Shown here piece after piece: positions 6,977-15,200 of a stretch of DNA of 17,491 nucleotides (position 1 is its first letter; each line of letters opens with the position of its first letter). The stretch covers positions 1 through 17,491 of the forward strand of contig JAEWIL010000155.1 in assembly GCA_023387085.1 (NCBI GenBank). The letters are read 5' to 3'. Origin of the DNA: Pseudomonadota bacterium (GTDB lineage Bacteria; Pseudomonadota; Alphaproteobacteria; Sphingomonadales; Sphingomonadaceae). A program made the position numbers and the translations under genes. The notes under the pieces are model-generated. The model was not told the origin of the DNA. It saw only the letters and a program-made list of their open reading frames with translations, and ran no database searches.

Positions 6977-8193
6977 TGGCCACCATCTGCGATAGCATGC
7001 CGAGCGCTGAAAGCTTCGCCCCGAGCGCGATCCGCTTCCTCGATTGCCAAGCCCAATTGCTGGGCGCCGAAGGCTATAGGGCGCTCGCCGCACCGGGATC
7101 GACGGCCTCGATCCTGCTGACCGGCATGGTGACGTTGCTGATTGCCTTCTTCGGCTATCGCATGCTGCTGGGGCACACGCCGACGGTGCGTGAAGGCGTG
7201 CTAACCTTCGTGAAGATCGGTCTCGTGCTGGTGCTGGCGACGAGTTGGCCCGCCTATCAGACGCTCGTCTATAATATCATTCTGCATGCGCCGGCCGAAC
7301 TCGCGTCGGCGATCGGGAGCCCCACGAACCTGCCGGGTAGCGGAGGCGGGCTCGTGGGCCGGATCGACGCCGTCGATCAGGCGCTGAAGATACTCGCCAT
7401 CGAAGGCGTCGGCCCGGTGCCGCTCGGCCCCGATGGTCGCCCATTGATGCCGTCGGTTCCGCCGCCGCCATTTCTGGGGTTCGACAGCTTCGCACTCGGC
7501 TTTGCCCGGGTGATTTATCTTGTCTCGACGATCACCTCATTTGCGTTCGTGCGGATTGCTGCCGCCCTGCTCCTTGCATTGGCGCCGGTGTTCGCGGCCT
7601 TCCTGCTGTTTGACGGAACGCGTGGGCTGTTCGAAGGCTGGCTGAAAGCGCTGCTCGGGACCGCGCTTGGCAGCCTCGCAATTGCGGTGACGCTCGGTGT
7701 CGAGCTGGCCTTTGTCGAACCTTGGCTCGCGGCGCTGCTCGCGCGGCGCACCGGGGACCTCGATATTATCGGCGTTCCCGCGCAATTGCTCGCCGCCACA
7801 ACAATTTTTGCCATCGCTCTCCTCGCCGTGATGTGGCTGACGGCTCGCATCGCCATGAGCCTTCGGATCCCGGCGTGGGTGCAGGCGCTTCCGGGCAACT
7901 GGCCGAATGATGCGCCTCGCACGTCGGTACCGAGACAGGTGGCTACCGCACACCCGCCGATTGAAAGCCGCTCGCGCGCCGCTGCAATCGCGGATGCCGT
8001 CGCGACCAACCAACGGCGCGAGGCGCTGGCCTCCGAAGGCGCAGGCAGCTCGCGCGCCGTCTACATTGCTCGCAGCACGGCGAGGCAGGAAAGCCGGGAT
8101 CGGCCCGAGCGGGCTCCGATACTCGCCTCTGCCGCCCGGCGAACGCGTCAGCGCGTGTCATCGCGCGCCCACGCCAGGGATAAACGGATATGA
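6976..8193 (+). CDS. virB6: T4SS polytopic inner-membrane protein VirB6
   Basis: A 405-residue VirB6/TrbL family protein, the multi-spanning component of the inner-membrane complex. Several hydrophobic segments are visible: about 42-62, 72-92, then a loop with Gly/Pro-rich sequence, and about 175-200, 200-215, 225-245 and 265-290. The conserved central part (FLLFDGTRGLFEGWLKALLG) is typical of VirB6. The final 100 residues are hydrophilic, Arg/Ala/Ser-rich and probably cytoplasmic. The start at 6976 overlaps the virB4 stop (TGATG) and has GGAG eight bases upstream; the stop overlaps virB8 as ATGA. Sequence identity in this family is low, so the call rests on topology, motif and order. Confidence 0.9.
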   Translation: MATICDSMPSAESFAPSAIRFLDCQAQLLGAEGYRALAAPGSTASILLTGMVTLLIAFFGYRMLLGHTPTVREGVLTFVKIGLVLVLATSWPAYQTLVYNIILHAPAELASAIGSPTNLPGSGGGLVGRIDAVDQALKILAIEGVGPVPLGPDGRPLMPSVPPPPFLGFDSFALGFARVIYLVSTITSFAFVRIAAALLLALAPVFAAFLLFDGTRGLFEGWLKALLGTALGSLAIAVTLGVELAFVEPWLAALLARRTGDLDIIGVPAQLLAATTIFAIALLAVMWLTARIAMSLRIPAWVQALPGNWPNDAPRTSVPRQVATAHPPIESRSRAAAIADAVATNQRREALASEGAGSSRAVYIARSTARQESRDRPERAPILASAARRTRQRVSSRAHARDKRI

Positions 8194-8975
8194 AGAAGAA
8201 CAGCCGCGAAGCACTCGACGCTTATTATACCGAAGCCGATAGCTGGGCGAATGACCGCAATGACGCGCTTCGTTCGTCGCGCCGGGTTGCATGGTGGGTT
8301 GCCGGCGGCGCCAGTGCCATCGCGATATGCGAAGCGCTCGCGCTCCTGTTCCTGACGCCGCTGAAGACGGTTGAGCCATACACGTTACTCGTCGACAAGC
8401 AGACCGGGTTCGTGCAGCAGCTCAAACCGCTCGAGGCGCAGACGATCTCGCCAACCCAAGCACTCACCCAATCCTTCCTCGTGCAATATGTGATCGCGCG
8501 CGAAGGCTTCGATATCGACCTCTTGCAGAATGACTATCGCAAGGTCGCGCTCTGGTCCGCCGGCGCGGCGCGCGAAGATTATCTCTCGGCGATCCAGGTC
8601 TCGAACCCCGAAAGCCCGCTTGCCAGTCTTCCGCGCTCTTCGCTGGTCGATGTCGAGGTGAAGAGCGTTACCCCGCTCGGCGAAGGCACCGCGATGATCC
8701 GCTTCGACACGGCGCGGCGCGATGCCAATGGCCATGTCTATCCGTCGCAGCCGTGGGTGGTGGTCGCGCGCTACAGCTACAGCGGCGAGCCGATGAGCGC
8801 CGCTGACCGGATGATCAATCCGCTTGGGTTTAAGGTGACGAGCTATCGCAAGAGCCCCGAAGCTTTGACGGTATCTGAGCCCACTGCGACCGCGACGCCT
8901 GTTCCGGCTATCGATCCGCGCGGGCAGGGCGCAGCGCCTCAGGCAACATCGCCGATGGCCCCGGCGCACCCGTGA
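8190..8975 (+). CDS. virB8: T4SS inner-membrane/periplasmic assembly protein VirB8
   Basis: A 261-residue bitopic VirB8 protein. A short cytoplasmic N terminus (1-32) is followed by one membrane helix at about 33-56 and a periplasmic NTF2-like domain, with family motifs VEPYTLLVDKQTG near 62-74 and NPLGFKVTSYRKSPE near 210-224. The last 35 residues are a Pro/Ala/Thr-rich tail (TATPVPAIDPRGQG), longer than in many homologues. The start is set by the ATGA overlap with virB6 and AGGGA nine bases upstream. The stop overlaps the GTG of virB9. VirB8 links the inner-membrane platform to VirB9 and VirB10; no virB7 gene lies beside it. Confidence 0.93.
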   Translation: MKKNSREALDAYYTEADSWANDRNDALRSSRRVAWWVAGGASAIAICEALALLFLTPLKTVEPYTLLVDKQTGFVQQLKPLEAQTISPTQALTQSFLVQYVIAREGFDIDLLQNDYRKVALWSAGAAREDYLSAIQVSNPESPLASLPRSSLVDVEVKSVTPLGEGTAMIRFDTARRDANGHVYPSQPWVVVARYSYSGEPMSAADRMINPLGFKVTSYRKSPEALTVSEPTATATPVPAIDPRGQGAAPQATSPMAPAHP

Positions 8976-9673
8976 TAAAGAGAGCGCCTTGGTTGCTCTT
9001 GGCGCTGATGGCGTCGATGGCGCAGGCGCAGGTGCGCCCGCAGCCAAGCGGCGGCGATCCGCGCATGCAGACGGTCGATTATCGACGCGACCAGGTCGTG
9101 CAGATCGAGGGCGCACCCGGCTATCAGATCATGATCGCGCTCGCCCCCGACGAGCGGGTTCAGAATATCGCGCTCGGTGACAGCGGCGCCTGGCAGGTGG
9201 TTGCAAGCCAGAGCGGCAACATGCTCTTCGTTCGGCCGACGCAGGACGGCGTCAGCACCAACATGACCGTGATCACCAGCGCGCGCTTTTATGCCTTTGA
9301 TCTCGTGCCCGTCGCTTACGGATCGCCGCCTTATGAGGTGCGGTTCAATTATCCTGCGGAAACCGCAGGCGGAGCACCCGGCCCCGAGAGCGAGATGGGC
9401 GAGGAGGTCGCGAAATACAGGCTAAGCGGCACCAAGGCGCTCTGGCCCGACGCGATCAGCGATGATGGCGCCAAGACCTATATCGACTGGCCCGCCGACA
9501 CGCCGCTGCCCGCGGCCTTTTTCATCGACGAATATGGCCGCGAGCGTCTCGCAAATGGCAATATGCGCGGCGGGCTTTACGTGATCGACAGCGTGCATCA
9601 GCAGTTGCTGTTTCGCATCGACCAGAAGACAGCGCGCGCAAAACGCTATGTTCTGAAGGACCGAGCTCCATGA
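8972..9673 (+). CDS. virB9: T4SS outer-ring protein VirB9, GTG start
   Basis: A 233-residue TrbG/VirB9/CagX protein that forms the outer-membrane core ring with VirB10. A signal peptide is visible, with cleavage after residue 19 (MAQA before QV). The family motifs follow: DPRMQTVDYRRDQVVQI, SGAWQV, TNMTVITSARFYAFDL and the C-terminal WPADTPLPAAFFIDEYGRE block. At 233 residues it is somewhat shorter than typical VirB9. The start is a GTG within GTGA at the virB8 stop, with no clear Shine-Dalgarno site, so translation is probably coupled to virB8. The stop overlaps virB10 as ATGA. VirB7, the lipoprotein that normally stabilises VirB9, is absent from the operon. Confidence 0.94.
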   Translation: MIKRAPWLLLALMASMAQAQVRPQPSGGDPRMQTVDYRRDQVVQIEGAPGYQIMIALAPDERVQNIALGDSGAWQVVASQSGNMLFVRPTQDGVSTNMTVITSARFYAFDLVPVAYGSPPYEVRFNYPAETAGGAPGPESEMGEEVAKYRLSGTKALWPDAISDDGAKTYIDWPADTPLPAAFFIDEYGRERLANGNMRGGLYVIDSVHQQLLFRIDQKTARAKRYVLKDRAP

Positions 9674-10773
9674 CAGCACCCGATGCACCGGCTGAGGCAA
9701 TGGCTGAACCGGCGGAGCGCGGCTTGTTGCCACGCGTCGCCAGACCATCGGCGGGTCTATCGACGGCGGCGATCGCGATCGGAGCAATGCTCGCCGGCGC
9801 CGTCCTGTTCTCGGTTCTTGAGGCTAAGAGGGCGGACTTGACTGCGCCTGCCGTGCGCCCGGCGCGCGCCGATCTCGCTGCCGGATCCGATGCGCCGCCG
9901 CCGCTTTACATCCCGCCGGTCCAGCCTCCCGCGATGGCTATCCCGCTGACGGCGCCACCGGTTGCGGTGCCAGTGCAAGCCGCCCCGGGTCCGCGATCGG
10001 CACCTTCGACGCCGCCATCGGCCCCATCACCGGTTGGACCGCCACCCATATCCTATGCGCCGCAGCCGCCCGTCGCGCCGCCCCGATCGGTCAGTGGCGC
10101 AATCCTGGTTGTCGATGCGTCGCAGCCGCAAGCAGTCGGCGATCAAGGGGCTGCCGGCAGCGGCAATGCGTCCCCCCTCGCGGGCGCAGATATCGCTGCG
10201 CGCAGTCGGGCTGGTTCCATGGCCGGTCGATCGACGACGGTTCCGCAAGGCACGCTCATTCCAGCGGTTCTCGAAACGGCATTCAACTCGACGGGTTCGG
10301 GGTTCGCGCGGGCGCTCGTGCAGCGCGATGTCCATGGGTTTGATGGCACGCGCGTCCTGATCCCGCGCGGCAGCCGGCTGATCGGAGAGTATAAGTCCGA
10401 GACGAGTCCCGGTCAGAAGCGCGCCTTCGTGACCTGGACGCGGCTGATCCGCCCCGACGGCGTGACGATCGCGATAGGGTCGCCGACCACCGATCCGGTT
10501 GGCGTCGGCGGCGTCCGCGCCAAAGTGAACAGTCATTTCTTCGAACGCTTCGCGGGATCGATCCTGCAGACCGCGATGCTGATCGGCGGCAACCTTGCCG
10601 CGCGATCCGCCGGAGACTCGGTTGTTGTCGCGCTCCCCGGTTCGTTCCCGACCGCAGGCATCACGACGCCTGCGACCCAGATCCCGCCGACGCTGAGCGT
10701 TCGGCAAGGAACGAGCATCAGCGTGTTCGTCGCACGCGATCTCGACTTCACTGCCGTGGAAGCGCGCCGATGA
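9670..10773 (+). CDS. virB10: T4SS scaffold protein VirB10
   Basis: A 367-residue TrbI/VirB10 protein that spans both membranes and senses ATPase energy. It has a short cytoplasmic N terminus, a membrane helix at about 30-50, a long Pro-rich periplasmic linker (about 75-140) and the C-terminal VirB10 beta-barrel domain (about 190-365). The motifs LIPAVLETAFNST, VLIPRGSRLIGEYKS and FFERFAGSILQTAMLIGG, the last near the outer-membrane antenna, are typical. AAGGA nine bases before the ATG is a good ribosome site, and the gene overlaps virB9 and virB11 by ATGA at either end. Confidence 0.96.
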   Translation: MTAPDAPAEAMAEPAERGLLPRVARPSAGLSTAAIAIGAMLAGAVLFSVLEAKRADLTAPAVRPARADLAAGSDAPPPLYIPPVQPPAMAIPLTAPPVAVPVQAAPGPRSAPSTPPSAPSPVGPPPISYAPQPPVAPPRSVSGAILVVDASQPQAVGDQGAAGSGNASPLAGADIAARSRAGSMAGRSTTVPQGTLIPAVLETAFNSTGSGFARALVQRDVHGFDGTRVLIPRGSRLIGEYKSETSPGQKRAFVTWTRLIRPDGVTIAIGSPTTDPVGVGGVRAKVNSHFFERFAGSILQTAMLIGGNLAARSAGDSVVVALPGSFPTAGITTPATQIPPTLSVRQGTSISVFVARDLDFTAVEARR

Positions 10774-11765
10774 CGACGGAACTGGCTGATCGAGTTTACC
10801 TCAGCAGCTATCTCGCTCCGCTAACCTTCGCCTTGGACCGCGAAGACGTCACCGATATCTATATCAACCGACCCGGCGAGCTCTGGATCGAGACGCTTGG
10901 CGGCAAGATCGAGCGGCATGATGTTCCCGAGCTCGACTCCGCGCTATTGCCGCGGCTTGCCCGGCAGGTGGCCGCGCTCAGCCACCAGGGAATCAGCCGC
11001 AAGCACCCCCTGCTATCGGCGAGCCTGCCCGATGGGTCGCGCATCCAGATCGTTCAGCCGCCGGCGACGCGTGGCGAGTTCGCAATTGCAATCCGCAAAC
11101 ATGTGTCGGCGGGGCTGACGCTGGATGACTATGTATCGGCCGACGCGTTCCGCAATATCTGTACCGGTGGCGATGCGCAGTCGGCGGCGCTTGATCGTGT
11201 AAGAGGGCTGGTGGATGCTGGCGATGTCGCGACGGCGCTTCGGGAAGCGGTGCGCGGGCGGCTCAATATATTGGTCTCGGGCGGGACCTCGTCGGGAAAG
11301 ACGACCTTCCTCAATGCCCTCATCCGGGAGATACCGACTGAGGAGCGGCTAATCCTAATCGAGGATACGCCCGAGATACGGCTGGGCCATGAGAATGCGG
11401 TGGGGTTGCTCGCTGCGCGAAGCGCACTCGGCGAGGCGGCGGTCACCGCTAACGAACTTGTGTCGGCTTCGCTTCGGATGCGGCCGGATCGGATCATCCT
11501 CGGCGAACTGCGTGGGCCGGAGGCATTTGCCTTCCTGCGCGCAATCAACACCGGCCATCCAGGGTCGATGACGACGATCCATGCTGATAGCGTTGAACGA
11601 GCGTTCGAGCAGCTTGCCTTGTTGGTTCTGGAGGGAGGCTCGTCGCTTCAGCGCGAGGATATCCTCGCTTATGCGCGGATGACCGCGGATGTCGTGTTGC
11701 AACTCAGCCGAGATTCGACGGGGCGACGTGTGTCAACGATATCGATTCGGAGAAGCGGAATATGA
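10770..11765 (+). CDS. virB11: T4SS traffic ATPase VirB11
   Basis: A 331-residue hexameric ATPase of the PulE/VirB11 class acting on the cytoplasmic side. An N-terminal domain (about 1-130) precedes the RecA-like domain with Walker A GGTSSGKT at 171-178, an Asp box LILIEDTPE, Walker B RIILGELRG with Glu246, and the His box GHPGSMTTIHADS at 262-274. All catalytic residues are present, so it should be active. It is the last gene of the operon; its TGA at 11763-11765 is followed at once by AT-rich DNA, an abrupt composition change. No virD4 or relaxase follows. Confidence 0.97.
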   Translation: MTTELADRVYLSSYLAPLTFALDREDVTDIYINRPGELWIETLGGKIERHDVPELDSALLPRLARQVAALSHQGISRKHPLLSASLPDGSRIQIVQPPATRGEFAIAIRKHVSAGLTLDDYVSADAFRNICTGGDAQSAALDRVRGLVDAGDVATALREAVRGRLNILVSGGTSSGKTTFLNALIREIPTEERLILIEDTPEIRLGHENAVGLLAARSALGEAAVTANELVSASLRMRPDRIILGELRGPEAFAFLRAINTGHPGSMTTIHADSVERAFEQLALLVLEGGSSLQREDILAYARMTADVVLQLSRDSTGRRVSTISIRRSGI

Positions 11766-11839
11766 TAAAACGGATTTGAGCTTACGGCATATTTTGATTA
11801 TTTGCCGGAAGCGAGATTAATTAGCCTTATTGATCAAAA

Positions 11840-12253
11840 TCAATCTGATTTATTTAGTAAAGATATGAATTTTCTGAGATTTTCTTGAGCTAGAACGCCT
11901 TCGGAAATAGTTAGAAATGCTAAGTCATAATCGGAATCCACCGGCAGCGAGCCATCAATTGCGTATAAGACAGCTTCTTCCATGTCTTGATACACGAAGA
12001 ATGGAATTCTTAAATCATCATTTTTAACTAATTCGTCCAATAGATAATCTTTGAGAATTTCGCTATACGTTCCAACTAAAATTACAAATTTGCATAGTGT
12101 TTTACAAATAGAGAAGGAAACTCTTTTAAATTCATCTGGGTTTTCAATATCAGACGATACCAAAATTACCAAGTTTCCATTGTAATTACTCAAAGAAGAA
12201 ACATCTTCACTCCTACTGATTAAAATAATGCGCTTCGCCTTAAAGCGAATCAT
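11840..12253 (-). CDS. Probable immunity protein to the second Rhs toxin (DUF7684-like)
   Basis: A 137-residue soluble protein, probably cytoplasmic, with an alternating strand and helix pattern (RIILISRS, NLVILVSSD, KFVILVGT) suggestive of a Rossmann-like alpha/beta fold. Its ATG overlaps the stop of the Rhs gene as ATGA, so the two are translationally coupled, the usual toxin then antidote order. The pattern of a strand NLVILVSSD followed by a helix and C-K-F-V-I-L-V-G recalls the DUF7684 group seen beside polymorphic toxins, but this is from memory and untested. The gene is strongly AT-rich, unlike the Rhs gene before it, a sign of horizontal acquisition. It ends convergently with virB11, 74 bases away. 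Confidence 0.7.
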   Translation of the reverse strand: MIRFKAKRIILISRSEDVSSLSNYNGNLVILVSSDIENPDEFKRVSFSICKTLCKFVILVGTYSEILKDYLLDELVKNDDLRIPFFVYQDMEEAVLYAIDGSLPVDSDYDLAFLTISEGVLAQENLRKFISLLNKSD

Positions 12254-15200
12254 TGTATTGATCCTTTCAATTTGTCTGCTTGCCCCCTCAGGGCCTCCGC
12301 CCGTTGCTTAAACATGGCTCCATCGCGTTCGAGAATCTGGATACGTCGAGCTTGCTGCGCCGCTTGCACGTGCGGCGGCTGATTCTCCATTCCAGGCTTC
12401 ACAGTTGGGCTGTCTCGCATACTTTGAGCATCTCGAAAATGCCGTTCCGCTTGCTTTTCATAGTTTCGAGCATTGCGCTCAAGAGTATTGATTTCTTGCC
12501 GTGTTGCTCGTTCAGCGGCGGATACTCCGCCTTTAGCAACCGGTTCGGGATTGCGCGGGCGAAACTTATCGGCCAAGTTTCGAATTGCAGGTCCTACAGC
12601 TTGACATGCGCCTAACGCGCAAGCCACGCCGGCCGCCATAACTCCTGCGGCCGCCATCTCCTGTTTCAGTTCTTGCGGCGTTCGCGGGTTATCAATTCGC
12701 GCCTGCGTTAATGATACAATGCCACTGTAGGCTGTGCTTCCAGAATCTGTTCCAGTCGGATCTGTTCCATTTATTGGATCATTGCTGACATAAGCATAGA
12801 GGTTCATCTGATCGTCATAGCCAATGGGATCAGTCTGGAGGAACCGCCCCAGCGTTGGCGAGTAGATGCGAGCCTTGTAATGATACATTCCGATCTCAGG
12901 CATCCATGCCTGCCCTGTATATTGGAACCGGCCGATATTGCGCGCGCCCGGAATGCCATATTCGTCATAGGTGTTGATCGATGGCGTTCCGCCAGTGCTG
13001 TTCGTCGCCGCCACGATCGACCCTTGATGATCGGCATGAAGCCAGCGCGTTTCGCCGCCGATGTACCAGACGAGCGGATCGTCTGCTGCGGCATTGCTGC
13101 CGTGGACGTAACGCGCAGTCAGCGCCCCCGCCGCGTTATATTCGCCGACCAGCGCATCGCCGTCATACAGGAAGCGCGTGTCTGCCGTCCCTTTAACCAC
13201 GCGCCATAGCCGGCCCATCGGATCATAGGTCAGCGTGGCGCCATTCGACATCGAGATCAGTCGGTTTTCGGCATCATAGACATAGGTGTTGGTGCCGTCG
13301 GCCGTAAGATTGCCATTGGCGTCATAGGTGAAGCTCGCAGGTCCCGCAGTCGTATATTGATTGAGGCCGTTCACTGCATAATTGCGGTTCACGACGATCG
13401 CGTCGGGCCAGGCATAAGCATCATTATTCCGGGCATTGCCGACAATCTGCGACGCCGGATTATATGTAATCGGTCCGGTCATGAGGTTACCGGTGCCGCC
13501 GACATAGGTGTCGGCCTGACTGCTCAACCGGCCGATCATATCATATCCATATGTCACGCCGCTGCCGGGACGTTCGGTGCGCCCGGCGAGAAGACCGCGG
13601 GTATTATAACTGAACTGGTCGAGCGAGACGGTAGTGGAGAGGCCCTCATATACCCCGCTAAGCCGCGCGAGAGCGTCGTAGATATAGGTGAAGGACTGGC
13701 CGTCCGGGTGGGTCAGTCCCGAGCGACTGCCCGTTTCATCATAGGTCATCGCCAGCGCTTTGGAGAAGCCACCCATGCTGATCGTGCTCGAACGAAGCAG
13801 GCCGAAGCTGTCGTAGGTGCTCGTCAAGCCGTCCGCGCCGGTCGCTGAATCGAACTTCGCTGTGAGCTGGTTGCCCATCATGTCGTAGCGATAATGGACA
13901 TCGCGCGTCGCCGTCGCGGGCGCGCAAGCTCCGACCTGGATCGGCGCACAGCCTTCGGGCACGACCTTGGAGGTCATCCGGTTGAGCCCGTCATAGGCGA
14001 AGGTCAGCGTGCGCCCATCGCGGCGGCGTAGCGAGGTCCGGTTGCCCGCGGCGTCATAGCCATATTGCTCATAGTCGGTGGTGCTGACCGTGCCGGTCGT
14101 AGTCTTGTGCGGGAAATACCAGTGCGACTGCCGGTCGTGGCCGTCATATTTGAGCTGCGCCTTGTTGCCCTTGCCGTCAGTGATGAACTCCTGCTTGCCA
14201 TTACCGGTGTAGGTGTAGGTGGCATAATTCTGAACGATCGGCGTGCCAAAGGCCCGCTTGATCTGGAGTAACTGGCCCGCGGCATCATAGCTATTCTTAG
14301 TGATGCGATCAGCGCCGTGCGTCCCTTGCGTTCCAAGCAAGCAGGCACCCGTCGCGGTGGCCGATGGCAGCCCGGCCAGATTCATACGCACGGTGGTGCA
14401 GTCGACGAGGCCGCGGTCAAGGACAGAACGGTCCGTGACGCGTAACGTCTGCTCGCTCGCCGATACCGCCTCGCGGATCGCATTGCGCCGGCTATCATAG
14501 GTGGTGTCGGTGCGTTCGAGCACCGTCAGCGTCGTGCTTGTTTCGTTGGGAATCGTCCCGGTCTCGACGGCGCTGATCTGATCGTCGGAGTTGCGATAAG
14601 TGAAGCGCTTTGCAATCCGCAGCCCGTTCGGCGCCAACGCACCAATCTCCCAAGTCCGGCGTCCGACCGTATCGTAGCGGAAATATTGCGCATCGTCCGA
14701 TCCCGGACGTGGGCCGTCGATCGACAGCACCCGCCCGGCTGCGTCATATGTGTAGCGGGTCTCGCGGACCTGCCCGGTTGCCAACTCCACCTTGCGTTCG
14801 ACCGACGGCAAGAAGGTGCGACCCCAATATTCATATTCGGTCCTGAATTCGCCATTCGTCCCGCAAGTTGTCGTCGCGCCACAAACGCGCATGCGCGTCT
14901 TTCGCGAGAGGATGCCGGCTCCGGTGTCGAAGGGCGTATATTCGGTGTAGGTCTTGCGGCGGATACCGGCGGCATCGGCGGGATCGGTCCGCTCGGTTAA
15001 TTGGCCATTGGCATTATAGACATAGTCGGTCTGGCGATTGAGCGCATCGCGATGCCAAGTCGGTCGCCAGCACAGAACGGTGTTCGCACAATCAACATAT
15101 GACCCGGTAGCAGATAGATAAGGTGCAAGATTTATATATATTTGCTCGGTGAGATTGGCGAGACCGGAGCCCAACTTCGCAACCGACGTCTTTGAGATGA

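Noticed and set aside
6976..8193. Search for virB5 or virB7 hidden beside virB6 and virB8.
   Set aside because: The genes overlap at both junctions and no other frame shows a lipobox or a signal peptide, so no extra gene fits.
11830..11843. TTGATCAAAATCAA, an exact match to the FNR/FixK box pattern TTGAT-N4-ATCAA.
   Set aside because: It spans the 3' end of the antidote gene, between two convergent genes, with no promoter or start for it to control. In AT-rich DNA such a match is likely chance.
11774..11890. Plus-strand open stretch after virB11 reading FELTAYFDYLPEARLISLIDQ and on to a TGA.
   Set aside because: No start codon or ribosome site leads into it and it overlaps the antisense antidote gene for half its length. 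It could be a scrap of an older gene, but it is short enough to be chance.
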